A stretch of DNA of 64,000 nt from Erysipelotrichales bacterium. Lineage in GTDB: Bacteria > Bacillota_I > Bacilli_A > Erysipelotrichales > Erysipelotrichaceae. Below the pieces are notes generated by a model. That model was not told the DNA's origin. It saw only the letters and a list, made by a program, of their open reading frames with translations, and did no database searches. A program made the translations under genes and the position numbers. The DNA is taken from positions 1 to 64,000 of the forward strand of contig CAJTFG010000003.1 of assembly GCA_910575705.1 (NCBI GenBank), written 5' to 3'. This document shows positions 34,025-43,820 of this stretch, in pieces (position 1 is the first letter of the stretch; the number at the start of each line of letters is the position of its first letter).

Positions 34025-35278
34025 TTATTTATCACTTAGCAGCATGCTTTTCAACTTTTTCGTAAATCCGCTTTCATCGTCCGTAGAAGGCTTAGAAGCT
34101 GATTTCACAACTTTTTCAACATCACGTACATCACAGCAGACACGATCATCTCTGCGTATATTCAGCTGTGCTTTCCAGCTGTAAAACAAACCAAGGCATG
34201 TAACAAGCGCACAATCACGAGCACCGATCGTCTGCGGCACATAAATCTGTGAAGGAGCATTCAACATAAACGTCAAATCTTCAAGTCCCTGAATTTCAAA
34301 ACCCTCCCCCGCTAACAGATAACGCACATTGCCGTTTTCCACGATCGGAGCACATGCTTCGTTGATCATCTGTAGCCAAGCTTCCACATGCGGATAAACT
34401 ACTTTATATACTTCCCGCTCTGTGATCTGCTTAGGCTCACCATTTTCTGACCAGATATAGATAACGGAATCCGATACTTGTTTTTCCAAAAGAGAACAGT
34501 TATTCTGAATCAGGCGAAAAGCAGCATCCTCACTTAATCGTTGCTGCTCACAAAGATCGTGAATCCAATCTCCGTATCCTGCCTCTAATATCTCACAACT
34601 AACTAGTCTACCATGTGTAAATAAAGAAAGTGTCGTATTCTGTCTAGCCAGATCAATCAATACGACATATTTATCCACGGTCTGTTCAAAAACAGCCGCT
34701 TCCTCGGCGATCGCATAAGAATCCAGACAGACATCCAATATTTCCAATCCCGCTCTTTCTACACAGCGTGCATAAGAGTAGACGATATTTTTATCCCCAA
34801 ACAACAAATCGACATCCATCGTCAGTGAATCGCATACTTCATCTAAAGGAAGCTTGCGTGAAGTAATGCCGTTGGTTATGTATTTTATGCATCCGATATT
34901 GATCAAAACGGTATCACTGTCAGGACGATAATTCACAGCTTCATTGATACCCTGTTGAATATGATGCAGCTGCACTCGCTGTGCTCCCTCTTCCATATCG
35001 ATCTTCACACGTTTGCTGTATCGTTCCACATGAACGGAAGGAATTGCCATAAGCACTCTTTCGATCTTAAAACCAAGTGCTCTGCCCGCACTATTCACAA
35101 CTTTCATGATAGCACCGACAACATTATGTTCTGCAACGATGTTTTTATTATCGATTCCTGTAATTTTAGCACGCTCAATACGCAGTATATTAAAACGGGT
35201 CTCATAAAACTCTCCGATGATCAGACGAATCTCATGATCCGCAATTTCCAGGGCTGCATAAATCTGCTTTTTATCCAT
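34025..35278 (-). CDS. ftsA: divergent FtsA, actin-like division protein
   Basis: This 417-residue actin-fold protein is in the ftsA position. Recognisable FtsA features are the SHS2-like insert (VLMAIPSVHVERYSKRVKI), the VVLIDLARQNTTLSLF phosphate loop and a C-terminal amphipathic membrane helix (FTKKLKSMLL). It is divergent from Bacillus FtsA in the nucleotide-binding loops, which is usual for Erysipelotrichia and mollicute relatives. GGGGG lies about 11 bases upstream of the ATG. Confidence 0.85.
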   Translation of the reverse strand: MDKKQIYAALEIADHEIRLIIGEFYETRFNILRIERAKITGIDNKNIVAEHNVVGAIMKVVNSAGRALGFKIERVLMAIPSVHVERYSKRVKIDMEEGAQRVQLHHIQQGINEAVNYRPDSDTVLINIGCIKYITNGITSRKLPLDEVCDSLTMDVDLLFGDKNIVYSYARCVERAGLEILDVCLDSYAIAEEAAVFEQTVDKYVVLIDLARQNTTLSLFTHGRLVSCEILEAGYGDWIHDLCEQQRLSEDAAFRLIQNNCSLLEKQVSDSVIYIWSENGEPKQITEREVYKVVYPHVEAWLQMINEACAPIVENGNVRYLLAGEGFEIQGLEDLTFMLNAPSQIYVPQTIGARDCALVTCLGLFYSWKAQLNIRRDDRVCCDVRDVEKVVKSASKPSTDDESGFTKKLKSMLLSDK

Positions 35279-35418
35279 AAGGTCTATAACCCCCTTATTT
35301 GGTCATGTACTCTGTTAATATAATATCATAATTACAACGCATAAAAAAGGAGTAATTCTTGAAAAAACAACGTTTTTCACATTTTTTTTACCTTATGATC
35401 ATAAAATTATGTAAATAG

Positions 35419-35453
35419 AAACAGAACGGCATAACCAATCTGCCGTTCTGTTA
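35419..35453 (-). terminator. terminator of the surface-protein operon
   Basis: AACAGAACGGCA and TGCCGTTCTGTT form a 12-bp stem with a 9-base loop just past the stop at 35466. The T tract is short. Confidence 0.65.
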
Positions 35454-35465
35454 AAAAGTTTATAA

Positions 35466-37028
35466 CTATCGATTATCAAAATCATCGTGAAAACGGAAAG
35501 GCTGCGTCAAAGAATCATCAACGTTTCCTCCAGCTCCATGATGCGTCTGTGCAGGGCGCCCGGATGACGACATATGCTGTCGATGATAGGTTGGCTGCTC
35601 TTCTTTTCTCTGCGTGATAGGTTTTGCATCTGCTTCCTTTTTTACCTGCAATTTATCGTTCTTCGGCATTTCCTTTTTTACCGTTTTTTTATTATTTTTA
35701 CTTTGATGACGACTGCGAAGCCATAAAATCAGGAATATGACAGCCAGTCCGCCAAAAGTTCCCGCTCCTATCATCAGATAGAGATTCTGTGTTAAAATAT
35801 CTTCATATGCTTCCTGAGTGACAGCTGCTGCACCTGAATAAGGCTGCAAGGTATTGGAATTCTTTTCATACTGGTAAAATACCTTTTCACCTTTCTCGTT
35901 CATCAGATAAACAAGACTGTAATCAGAAAAAGCCTCATTTTCAAATCTCCACCCTGGCATTTTCTGTCCGTCAATTTCCACTTCTCCAAATACCATGCCT
36001 TTTCTTACCTGCATATCTTCCGGTATATCGATAATAGCAAGGTTATTTCCTAAAAGGGCAATCGGCTTATAAACAGAGATGATGCGATCTCCTTCATAGA
36101 TATAAAAATTCTTTTCGCTTTTCTCGTCAATCAAATAAACAAGCGTTATATTGCTTACACTATTCTTCCATGCCGGAATTTCTTGTCCGCTGTAGTTCAA
36201 CGTAGTTTTTTCAAACCCATAAGGAGAGCTTACAGAATCCACATTGGTAATAACTCCATAGTCTTTTCCGTTTACCTTCATAAATGCGGTTGGTTTCTCA
36301 TCTACATACGCATTGATAACGTATGTTTTTTCACTGCCGTCTTCAGCAGTGACAACGACTGTCAGCTTATTATCACCCGGTTTCACACTCTTTTCACCTG
36401 TACCGGAAACGTTAGCCTTGCTGTCATTTGCCGTGGCTTCTACCGTAAGAGAGGTCGTATCCGCAGATAACACCAACTTATACTCTGTCACTGCACTGTC
36501 AAATACAGGATCCAGCGTTCCTCTTGACACCGTCAAAGAGGATAATGTATTATCCGAAGATTTTGGATCGGCAGTTTCGTTGCTCGGATCATAAACATTT
36601 CCTCCGCTATTTCCGGGATTTCCTACATTATTTGAAGAATTTCCGCCACCTGACGAACTAGGACGAGGAATGACATTAACAGTTGCACTAGTAGATATAT
36701 TTTGATCTAATCCTGTATCATAATCGGCAACAAGTCCATTAATCGATACTGTCAATTTACCAACGGCATTAGCCTTTACCGTATAAGACTTAGAACTATT
36801 ATCAAACCAATCATAATCACTAGCAGCACCGCTGACAGTAATAGAGCCTGCAGCACCACTGACACTCACCGTAAAAGTAACGCTATCGCCAACATAAGCA
36901 GTACTAGCATTAGCCCAAACAGACGCGGAAAATTGTGCATGTACAGGTTGAATACATTGTAAAAACATACATAGTCCTAATACACCACTACTAATCCATA
37001 TGAAAAACTTATGCATAAATTTGCTCAT
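35466..37028 (-). CDS. membrane-anchored surface protein with beta-sandwich domains
   Basis: The 520-residue protein begins with a signal peptide (cleavage likely after VHA near residue 31). Next come an Ig- or cohesin-like beta-sandwich of about 90 residues, a Ser/Gly/Asn linker, and a cadherin-like beta-sandwich (SSLTVSRGTLDPVFDSAVTEY, about residues 163-245). Two related beta units follow, then a transmembrane helix (about 417-437) and a long charged cytoplasmic tail of about 80 residues. It lies 12 bases downstream of a dockerin-bearing glucosaminidase gene. It may anchor that enzyme, which is inference. GGAG precedes the ATG by 7 bases. Confidence 0.8.
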   Translation of the reverse strand: MSKFMHKFFIWISSGVLGLCMFLQCIQPVHAQFSASVWANASTAYVGDSVTFTVSVSGAAGSITVSGAASDYDWFDNSSKSYTVKANAVGKLTVSINGLVADYDTGLDQNISTSATVNVIPRPSSSGGGNSSNNVGNPGNSGGNVYDPSNETADPKSSDNTLSSLTVSRGTLDPVFDSAVTEYKLVLSADTTSLTVEATANDSKANVSGTGEKSVKPGDNKLTVVVTAEDGSEKTYVINAYVDEKPTAFMKVNGKDYGVITNVDSVSSPYGFEKTTLNYSGQEIPAWKNSVSNITLVYLIDEKSEKNFYIYEGDRIISVYKPIALLGNNLAIIDIPEDMQVRKGMVFGEVEIDGQKMPGWRFENEAFSDYSLVYLMNEKGEKVFYQYEKNSNTLQPYSGAAAVTQEAYEDILTQNLYLMIGAGTFGGLAVIFLILWLRSRHQSKNNKKTVKKEMPKNDKLQVKKEADAKPITQRKEEQPTYHRQHMSSSGRPAQTHHGAGGNVDDSLTQPFRFHDDFDNR

Positions 37029-37040
37029 AAGATCACTCCT

Positions 37041-38759
37041 TTATTTTCCCATAATAATATTTTTAACTTTTACATAATCTGCTGGAGTAATCTTGCCATC
37101 TCCATTTAAATCCGCAGCAATTAAAGACGCACCACTTAATTTGCTAGAACCCATAATATGATTCTTTATCCTTACATAATCTGCTGGAGTAATCTTGCCG
37201 TCACCATTCACATCGCCTTTTTTATACCCTTCCTCAGGAACACGCTCCTCATTGGCTATTTTTACATAAGCACCACTGATATATCCGTAATCTGCGTTAA
37301 AATTATAATTGCCTACATCTTGAATAATAGCTGTTCTCTTATCATTCAATGGAGCGTCGGACTGAATCTTATACCATGTCGTGTTGCCGTTAACACTGGT
37401 TCCCTGCACTTCATCGAGGATTAATATCGGAACATTCCCCGGTGTATTCGTCGGATAAAACGCAGCGGAAGACGTATTAGGCTCCGCTCTTACCATAACG
37501 GCATCCGCATCTACGATACCGATCTTATAACGTCCGTAATCCTTACCGCCCGTAGCGCGGTCTACCGCATAGGCGATCGCAGCCATTTTCTCACCCCAAT
37601 ACGGGTCTGACGCATAACGTACATTAAATCCGTTTTGCTTATCGCCAAAATGAGGACCGTTATAATTCCCAAATGCATCCTTCGGATCCATATAATTGAT
37701 CGATACAAAATATTCCGCATGCGCTCTTACACAGTCCGCAGGCGTTTTATACAGCGTAGAGGCATCCGGATCAGAATCATATGCCTTATGTCCGAACAGA
37801 TTATTTTTCTGTTGTGCCATATTGGAATTGCCCCATGCACTCTCATTTGCCGCCAGACTGTAATTAAGCAGAGCATTGGCGCCGAACGTATTTTGCGCAT
37901 CGATAAAAGCAGATCCCAAACCGATCATCTTTGATGAGCTGTTATTTGCCGTATCTCTTGTCGTTGTATCAAATTCAGCAGCACTGATGCTCGTCTTTGT
38001 ACGCTGTGACAGATATTGATAATAGTTATAATAAGGATTGTTAGGGTTGATCGAATTCTTTCTCGTGTTGTTTTTATAATCAGCAATCATAGACGCATAG
38101 GTCAGATAAAAATAATGACCGTCATAACTGTAATAAACCGTATTGTTCTGCATATAAGACTGCTTAGGACCAAAGTCCAAAGAAGCTGCATATGTATTTC
38201 TTGAAAGATCTGTCGTAATATAGTGCTTAATCCTTCCTTGCTCTACACGATAGAAATTCACGGATTTCACTTCACTGACATCATCGTAATTGAGAACTTC
38301 TACTTCAGAAGGAGAGACAAGCCCGATCACACCGCTTTGCATAAAACGAACTTTCCCGTTTACCATTCCCAAATAGGCAGCATCCGCTCCCGAACAGCCG
38401 TTGGTATATCCCGCACGTCCCGTCGTTTCTTCCGTATAAGACGTCGTATAATTACATGCCTTGATTTTGAAATTCACAACGCCGTTAGTCACATCGCGCG
38501 GCATGCTATAAGGAGAAATACCACCGATCCCTCGCAGCAGCGGATTCAGTAAAGTGTCCTGCGTACGATGACCGTCTTCCACATAAACCGTATCGATCGA
38601 TCCATCCATATTTACCGTATGAAATTCAAATTCTTCTTCTGTCGGCAGTTCTTCTATTTCTTCATCGGCATTGGATGACGCATAAACATTGAACGGCAAT
38701 ACGAAAAGCGACATCATGATATAGGATAAAACAAATATATAACGATAACTTTTCTTCAT
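37041..38759 (-). CDS. secreted glucosaminidase with SH3-like and dockerin domains
   Basis: This 572-residue exported protein has a signal peptide (residues 1-27, ending VYA) and an N-terminal domain of about 170 residues of unknown fold. A GH73-type N-acetylglucosaminidase domain follows, with a likely catalytic glutamate in ANESAWGNS near residue 300 and NNLFGHKAYD after it. An SH3b-like region (about 410-500) precedes a C-terminal type I dockerin. The dockerin has two calcium-loop repeats, each built on DxNGDGKITPADYVxxKN (about 508-572). Dockerins normally plug into cohesins. The enzyme would cut peptidoglycan glycan strands at the surface. Confidence 0.9.
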   Translation of the reverse strand: MKKSYRYIFVLSYIMMSLFVLPFNVYASSNADEEIEELPTEEEFEFHTVNMDGSIDTVYVEDGHRTQDTLLNPLLRGIGGISPYSMPRDVTNGVVNFKIKACNYTTSYTEETTGRAGYTNGCSGADAAYLGMVNGKVRFMQSGVIGLVSPSEVEVLNYDDVSEVKSVNFYRVEQGRIKHYITTDLSRNTYAASLDFGPKQSYMQNNTVYYSYDGHYFYLTYASMIADYKNNTRKNSINPNNPYYNYYQYLSQRTKTSISAAEFDTTTRDTANNSSSKMIGLGSAFIDAQNTFGANALLNYSLAANESAWGNSNMAQQKNNLFGHKAYDSDPDASTLYKTPADCVRAHAEYFVSINYMDPKDAFGNYNGPHFGDKQNGFNVRYASDPYWGEKMAAIAYAVDRATGGKDYGRYKIGIVDADAVMVRAEPNTSSAAFYPTNTPGNVPILILDEVQGTSVNGNTTWYKIQSDAPLNDKRTAIIQDVGNYNFNADYGYISGAYVKIANEERVPEEGYKKGDVNGDGKITPADYVRIKNHIMGSSKLSGASLIAADLNGDGKITPADYVKVKNIIMGK

Positions 38760-38806
38760 GTTCTCATCTCACTTTGCAGGCATAAGTGCCATATTTATAC
38801 ATGATA

Positions 38807-38835
38807 ATTATATTATAAAAGAAAACCAAATGCAA
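38807..38835 (-). promoter_or_regulatory. promoter of the glucosaminidase/surface-protein operon
   Basis: On the minus strand TTGCAT (38830-38835) and TATAAT (38807-38812) are spaced by 17 bases. Confidence 0.6.
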
Positions 38836-38916
38836 TTTCCTGGATAAAATTAACATACTTTTAATTACAGTATGACTGTTTTTTTTAAAATTTACGTCGA
38901 TTCCTTTTATTTACGC

Positions 38917-38945
38917 TTGCAAAACATAATAATTAATGATATTAT
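38917..38945 (+). promoter_or_regulatory. promoter of rpmB
   Basis: TTGCAA (38917-38922) and TATTAT (38940-38945) are spaced by 17 bases, about 47 bases before the start codon. Confidence 0.6.
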
Positions 38946-38991
38946 AAACAAGCAAATTGCGCTTATGTATTTTACGGAAGGAGGTAAATAT

Positions 38992-39183
38992 ATGTCAAAA
39001 GTATGTCAGATTACAGGCAAGGGTCCTTTATCAGGTAATAAACGTTCGCATTCATTACGCGCTACTCGCCGCAAATGGAATGTTAATTTACAAAAAGTCA
39101 AGGTCGTTGTGGATGGAAAACCTCAAACGCTCCGTATCAGTGCTCGTGCATTAAAAACATTAAAAGCTAAAAATTCTATCTAA
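38992..39183 (+). CDS. rpmB: 50S ribosomal protein L28
   Basis: This 63-residue basic protein has the L28 start [17 protein letters not shown] and a [11 protein letters not shown] core; length and sequence are normal. AGGAGG precedes the ATG by 8 bases. The frame can be extended upstream, but those codons overlap the promoter. No zinc-binding CxxC pair is present, so this is the zinc-independent form. It is a single gene with a terminator. Confidence 0.96.
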   Translation: MSKVCQITGKGPLSGNKRSHSLRATRRKWNVNLQKVKVVVDGKPQTLRISARALKTLKAKNSI

Positions 39184-39205
39184 AAAAACAGGTCGCCCTG
39201 TTTTT
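39184..39205 (+). terminator. terminator of rpmB
   Basis: AAAACAGG and CCTGTTTT form an 8-bp stem with a 4-base loop right after the stop codon. Confidence 0.8.
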
Positions 39206-39246
39206 ATTTTTCATATGACAGCAGACCGTCAAAAATACATATATCA

Positions 39247-39283
39247 TAAAAGTTCTCTTATTTACAGGAAAAGAGAACTTTTT
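39247..39283 (-). terminator. terminator at the 3' end of the priA-thiN cluster
   Basis: AAGTTCTCTT and AAGAGAACTT form a 10-bp stem with an 11-base loop and A/T tails on both strands, just after the last minus-strand gene. Confidence 0.65.
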
Positions 39284-39296
39284 AATATCACTCATT

Positions 39297-39965
39297 TTAA
39301 TAGTTATGCGAATAGTAATCTATGATTGGCACTTTCTTTTCGATCAGATAATTGCCGATCGCAGTCTCCATTTCTTCTCTGGAATACGATTGAAGGATAT
39401 CTTCTGTAAGCGGAAATATCAAAACAAAGGAAGTATCCCATCCACCGTCCCAATCATGTACCAACTTCCCGGATGTAGTATCATATGCAAAATTAATATC
39501 GAAGCTTTGAGCAACGACACCTACTCTTCCGTTCACTGTAAATTTGATCCATACAATATTTTTCACATCACGCAGATGGAATACCTTCTGTATCTCATCA
39601 TATTTGCCGTCCCACCTGCTGTATTTCCGGATTCCTTTATCGTACACCGGCATCATCCAGCTGCACCCGACAGCAACGATGCCATTATCCAAAATCAGCT
39701 GCTTTTCATCATCAAGCGTGATCGTTTCGACACGGACGGTGGGAGATGCTCCGTTATTCAATTTCACAAAATTCAAAAATTCATTCACATATACCAATAC
39801 TTCACTGACAGCTACCGGTTCTAACCGGCTTTGTTCTTCCGCTTTACGGACCCGCGTTTTATCATATCGGTTATGAATAGACCGTCTTCCCCTATCTCCG
39901 TTATCTTTTCTATAAAATGCATCTTCATCCACATGGAAATACCTTTGTATATCCTGCATTACCAC
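39297..39965 (-). CDS. hypothetical 222-residue protein
   Basis: This soluble protein has an arginine-rich, possibly disordered N-terminus (about residues 1-45) and a mixed alpha/beta remainder with several tryptophans. No family is recognised. GGAGG lies 5 bases before the GTG at 39965 and 11 bases before an in-frame ATG at 39959; either could be used. It is the last gene of the long priA-thiN cluster and 56 bases from thiN. Confidence 0.65.
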   Translation of the reverse strand: MVMQDIQRYFHVDEDAFYRKDNGDRGRRSIHNRYDKTRVRKAEEQSRLEPVAVSEVLVYVNEFLNFVKLNNGASPTVRVETITLDDEKQLILDNGIVAVGCSWMMPVYDKGIRKYSRWDGKYDEIQKVFHLRDVKNIVWIKFTVNGRVGVVAQSFDINFAYDTTSGKLVHDWDGGWDTSFVLIFPLTEDILQSYSREEMETAIGNYLIEKKVPIIDYYSHNY

Positions 39966-40021
39966 TTACCCCTCCTCTTTCAAAAATTTTATAACCTGCC
40001 GCTATGCGATCCCTTCCATAC

Positions 40022-40627
40022 TTAATGGGCATTGCTCTGTATAAGCAATACCCTACCACTATGGATCGTAATATGCGCCTCTTCCTGTTGGATCCGATTG
40101 GATATCGTATAAATATCGCTTTGTTCAATGTGTCGCTTTACAAGAGGGTATAAAACACCACTCTCACTTACAACGCTTTTTTCCAACGCCAATAAAGATA
40201 AATGCCGAAACGTATTACGTATCGTATGCATCCCCGGCTTTAAGACACGGACGATATGCTCTTCATCTTCTAAAATCAATGGATATTCCCGATGCATTAA
40301 AAGGGACAGATTCGCCATCGTGTGATCCAGCCTTCCGCCTAAACATCCATACAGCACGATTTCCTCATATCCCTTTTCTAATGCATAATGAATCGCCGCT
40401 TCACTATCCGTCTCATTTTTTTGCTGCGGAAGAACGATCATATTCGTATAAAGGGATAAAGCGCGGCGCTCCCGCTCGCTGATGGAGTCAAAATCACCGA
40501 TAGCACATAACAGCGGGATCTGCTGCAACATCGCCGTATAGGCACCGCGGTCTACCCCGATATACGTATACCCTTTACGCAGCGGAACCGTTTTTGCAAG
40601 ACCTGCAACAAGCATTACTTTCCGCAT
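40022..40627 (-). CDS. thiN: thiamine pyrophosphokinase
   Basis: This 201-residue enzyme converts thiamine to thiamine diphosphate. Family marks are DRGAYTAM, CAIGDFDSIS near residue 41, QQKNETDSEAAIHYAL near 67 and GCLGGRLDHTMANLSLL near 93. The start overlaps rpe by 13 bases and has GGAG 8 bases upstream. The rsgA-rpe-thiN order is conserved in Bacillota. Confidence 0.95.
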   Translation of the reverse strand: MRKVMLVAGLAKTVPLRKGYTYIGVDRGAYTAMLQQIPLLCAIGDFDSISERERRALSLYTNMIVLPQQKNETDSEAAIHYALEKGYEEIVLYGCLGGRLDHTMANLSLLMHREYPLILEDEEHIVRVLKPGMHTIRNTFRHLSLLALEKSVVSESGVLYPLVKRHIEQSDIYTISNRIQQEEAHITIHSGRVLLIQSNAH

Positions 40628-41277
40628 TTCAGCTGCTCCACATTTTTCTTTATATCGCCATGAAACACAAAGCTTCCCGCCACGAGAACATCAACTCCGG
40701 CTTTCACACACCGCTTGCCCGTGTCGGCATTTATCCCGCCATCAATTTCAATTAAAACATCATAACCCTTTTCATCAATCTCTCGGCGCAATACCTTTAC
40801 CTTATCCAATACTTCTTCCATAAAGGACTGCCCACCGAAACCGGGAACTACCGACATGATCAAGACAACATCCATCTCTTTTAAATATGGCAAAAGTCCA
40901 TCCACCGGTGTATCCGGTTTGATGCTTACCCCAGCCTTTACATGCTGGGCACGTATCTTTCGGCATAACCGAACACACTCTTCCAGATTCGCAACCGCTT
41001 CCAGATGAAATGTTACGATATCAGCACCGGATGCGATAAACATCATCGCTTTTTCCATCGGATCATCCACCATGATATGAACATCCATCACCATATCTAC
41101 CGCTTTTTTAAATCCTTTTAAAATATCCGGTCCAAATGTAAGATTCGGTACAAAGTGACCGTCCATCACATCAAAATGCATCCATTCCGCACCGGATTCA
41201 TCCAGCTCCTTCAACTGTTCACTGACACGAGCATAATCCAAAGACAAAATGGACGGTGCTATCATCGTTTCTTTCAT
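40615..41277 (-). CDS. rpe: ribulose-phosphate 3-epimerase
   Basis: This 220-residue TIM-barrel enzyme interconverts ribulose-5-phosphate and xylulose-5-phosphate. It has the APSILSLDYA start, HFDVMDGHFVPN metal site, VHIMVDDP, MSVVPGFGGQSF and the phosphate site EIDGGIN. AGGAGG precedes the ATG. Confidence 0.97.
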   Translation of the reverse strand: MKETMIAPSILSLDYARVSEQLKELDESGAEWMHFDVMDGHFVPNLTFGPDILKGFKKAVDMVMDVHIMVDDPMEKAMMFIASGADIVTFHLEAVANLEECVRLCRKIRAQHVKAGVSIKPDTPVDGLLPYLKEMDVVLIMSVVPGFGGQSFMEEVLDKVKVLRREIDEKGYDVLIEIDGGINADTGKRCVKAGVDVLVAGSFVFHGDIKKNVEQLKCGK

Positions 41278-41286
41278 AGGTACCTC

Positions 41287-42153
41287 CTAATATTTCGGTT
41301 TTTCCGCCTGAATCATCGCCGCAATCTCTTTATAATGCGCATAACGGATCGCCGATATGGTTTTCATGCGAACACCCTCCTGGATCGCACAATCCGGCTC
41401 ATTTATATGAATGCAGTTACGAAAACGGCACGTTCCCAAATACTCTTTAAAATCCGGAATGCTCTCTGCCAATCGGGATACATCCATTCCGGAAAAATCC
41501 AATGAAGAAAATCCCGGCGTATCCGCGATCCATCCCCCACAAACCGGATGCAGCTCACAATGGCGTGTCGTATGTTTTCCTCGGCCAAGCGCTTTCGATA
41601 TCTCCTGCGTCTGCAAGGTAAAAGAAGGTTCCAGCCGATTGATCAAAGAGCTTTTTCCAGCTCCGCTCTGCCCGGTCAGCACGCTGATCTTATCTGCAAA
41701 CATCGCTTTTAATTCTTCCTGTTCAAAATTTTTACCGCTCATATATACGTCATAACCGCTCTTTCGATAATCCTCGATCTGCTCATAAATAGGATCATCG
41801 TCAGAGATGAGATCCGCTTTGGTAACGCAGAGCGCCGGTTTTATACCGGCATAACAAATCAGAAAGATCAAACGATCCACCAATGCAGAAGAGAAATCAG
41901 GATCTTTACAAGACATGATGATAACCGCCTGATCGACATTGGCAACTGCCGGACGCCGTAATTCATTGCGACGCGGAAGAATGCGCTGAATACCGTTCTG
42001 ATCTGCGAAACGCTCAAATTCTACCATATCGCCTACGACAGGCGACATCCCTTTACGCAGTTTTCCCATCGCAACGCAAAGATTCCGTCTACCGGAAAGA
42101 TCCAGTACTTCGTACTGATTGGAAATGATCTTGATGACTCTGCCCGTTTCCAT
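41287..42153 (-). CDS. rsgA: ribosome small-subunit GTPase RsgA
   Basis: This 288-residue circularly permuted GTPase matures the 30S subunit. It has an OB-fold N-terminus, G4-G1-G3 order (VTKAD, then LTGQSGAGKSSLIN, then DTPGF) and a C-terminal zinc motif (CRFRNCIHINEPDC). Its ATG overlaps the TGA of prkC. In Bacillota RsgA is a known substrate of the PrkC-type kinase beside it. Confidence 0.96.
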   Translation of the reverse strand: METGRVIKIISNQYEVLDLSGRRNLCVAMGKLRKGMSPVVGDMVEFERFADQNGIQRILPRRNELRRPAVANVDQAVIIMSCKDPDFSSALVDRLIFLICYAGIKPALCVTKADLISDDDPIYEQIEDYRKSGYDVYMSGKNFEQEELKAMFADKISVLTGQSGAGKSSLINRLEPSFTLQTQEISKALGRGKHTTRHCELHPVCGGWIADTPGFSSLDFSGMDVSRLAESIPDFKEYLGTCRFRNCIHINEPDCAIQEGVRMKTISAIRYAHYKEIAAMIQAEKPKY

Positions 42154-43820
42154 CAGTAATAGTACAATGTGATATACGCTTTATCCGCCTGTTCATATTC
42201 ACTGCCCACTTCCGGGTTACAGCGTATCACAACTCCTTTTTCTATCGCTTCCAATTCTTCCTCAGATAAGTCACTGGTAGACAGCGGTTCCAGAACGACC
42301 GCTGCACCTATATCATTTAACTTCTTCTTCGCTTCATTCAACGGCATACCGATGATATCGCCGGGAATCGCAAACTTTACGGACGCAGAAACGACAAAGC
42401 GAATCTCAGTCTCCTCATTCGGATCGATCTTATCCCCCTCCTTCAGTCCGCTCTGTTCCAAGATAAGATTGGGAGTAGTATCCTTTTCCATTCGATATTC
42501 CGTATGTATTTTGATCTTTACAGCGTCTTTTTCAAATTGTGCCTCGATATCGCTTAACTTTTTTCCGGTATAATCTTGAATCGTATAATAGACGCCTTTG
42601 GATACGCGAATTTCCAAAGCTGTGCTCTTTCTCGTTTTTTCTCCTGTTTCTACATTAGCACCGATGACATAACCACTTATGATCTCATCATCCAGCTCCT
42701 CTTTATAACTGACTTTGGAAATATCAAAGCCCGCATTGACAAGCATTTCTTCCGCATCCTCTTTTGAATAATTGACGATATCCGGCATCGTAATCATCGG
42801 ATCAAACGAAAACCCCGGTATAATGCCTGAAAAATATATGATGACCGCTAATAAAACCGCCACCGCTGCCGTACCGATACCGATGATAAGATTGCGCTTT
42901 TTCCTAGGATCTTCATGATCTTCTGCCATAGAAGTCGGCTGCATCACGACCGTTTTAGCCGGCTCCCGATCCGCTCCGAGCATGACCTTCTCCACATTTT
43001 GATTTTCGGGCAAAAGACACGTATTGAGATCATACAGCATCTGTCTTGCCGTCTTATAACGAAAAGCGCGGTTTTTGGCGGTCGCCTTAATGATGATATT
43101 CTCAATGGACTGCGGCAGCGTAGGATTAAACTCCCGTACACTGGGAACTTCCTCACGCAAATGCCGCATAGCGATCTGAACCGGATTATCCCCTTTAAAA
43201 GGGACGCTTCCCGTTAGAAGTTCATAAAACACGATACCCAATGCATAAATATCAATCTGATTGGTCGCAGGTTCGCCGCGTGTTGTCTCCGGTGCGAGAT
43301 AATGTGCGCTCCCTAATACAGCATCGCTTTGCGTCAACTGTACGGCATCATGCGCCAGCGCAATCCCGAAATCCATCATCTTTACCGTTCCGTCGTCTTT
43401 TACCATGACGTTCTGCGGTTTAATATCGCGATGGATGATATTATTCAGATGGGCATGTTCAACAGCCGATGTCAGCTGTTTCATGATATTGACGGCTTCT
43501 TCTTTATGCAAAGCTCCCCGCTGGGAAAGAAGCTGTTTCAATGTCTTACCGCCTACATATTCCATAACGATATAATGTTTGTTTTGGTATTCCCCTACAT
43601 CATATACATCGACGACATTCGGATGATTCAGTTTGCTGGCGGCATTCGCCTCTCTTTGAAAACGCACCAATGCGATCGGATCGCTGCTAAGTTCGCCGCG
43701 CAGAATTTTAACGGCGACTTTGCGGTTCAAAATCGTATCCATGGCTAAATAAACGTCCGCCATACCGCCTTCTCCCAAATTATCCAAGATTTCATAGCGG
43801 TCGGATATCATCTTAACCAT
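42153..43820 (-). CDS. prkC: PASTA-domain Ser/Thr protein kinase
   Basis: This 555-residue receptor-type kinase has a Hanks-type kinase domain (residues about 8-270) with GEGGMADV, AVKIL, HRDIKPQN and DFG. A juxtamembrane segment, one transmembrane helix (about 312-332) and three extracellular PASTA repeats follow, which sense muropeptides or lipid II in this family. The ATG at 43820 has AAGGTG 6 bases upstream and overlaps the end of the phosphatase gene by 8 bases. A longer frame would lie inside that gene. Confidence 0.96.
   Translation of the reverse strand: MVKMISDRYEILDNLGEGGMADVYLAMDTILNRKVAVKILRGELSSDPIALVRFQREANAASKLNHPNVVDVYDVGEYQNKHYIVMEYVGGKTLKQLLSQRGALHKEEAVNIMKQLTSAVEHAHLNNIIHRDIKPQNVMVKDDGTVKMMDFGIALAHDAVQLTQSDAVLGSAHYLAPETTRGEPATNQIDIYALGIVFYELLTGSVPFKGDNPVQIAMRHLREEVPSVREFNPTLPQSIENIIIKATAKNRAFRYKTARQMLYDLNTCLLPENQNVEKVMLGADREPAKTVVMQPTSMAEDHEDPRKKRNLIIGIGTAAVAVLLAVIIYFSGIIPGFSFDPMITMPDIVNYSKEDAEEMLVNAGFDISKVSYKEELDDEIISGYVIGANVETGEKTRKSTALEIRVSKGVYYTIQDYTGKKLSDIEAQFEKDAVKIKIHTEYRMEKDTTPNLILEQSGLKEGDKIDPNEETEIRFVVSASVKFAIPGDIIGMPLNEAKKKLNDIGAAVVLEPLSTSDLSEEELEAIEKGVVIRCNPEVGSEYEQADKAYITLYYY

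Noticed and set aside
35359-35418. a 19-codon TTG-initiated frame with an AAGGAG site between ftsA and the surface operon
   Set aside because: The product is short and low-complexity, and no downstream gene on that strand would use it as a leader.
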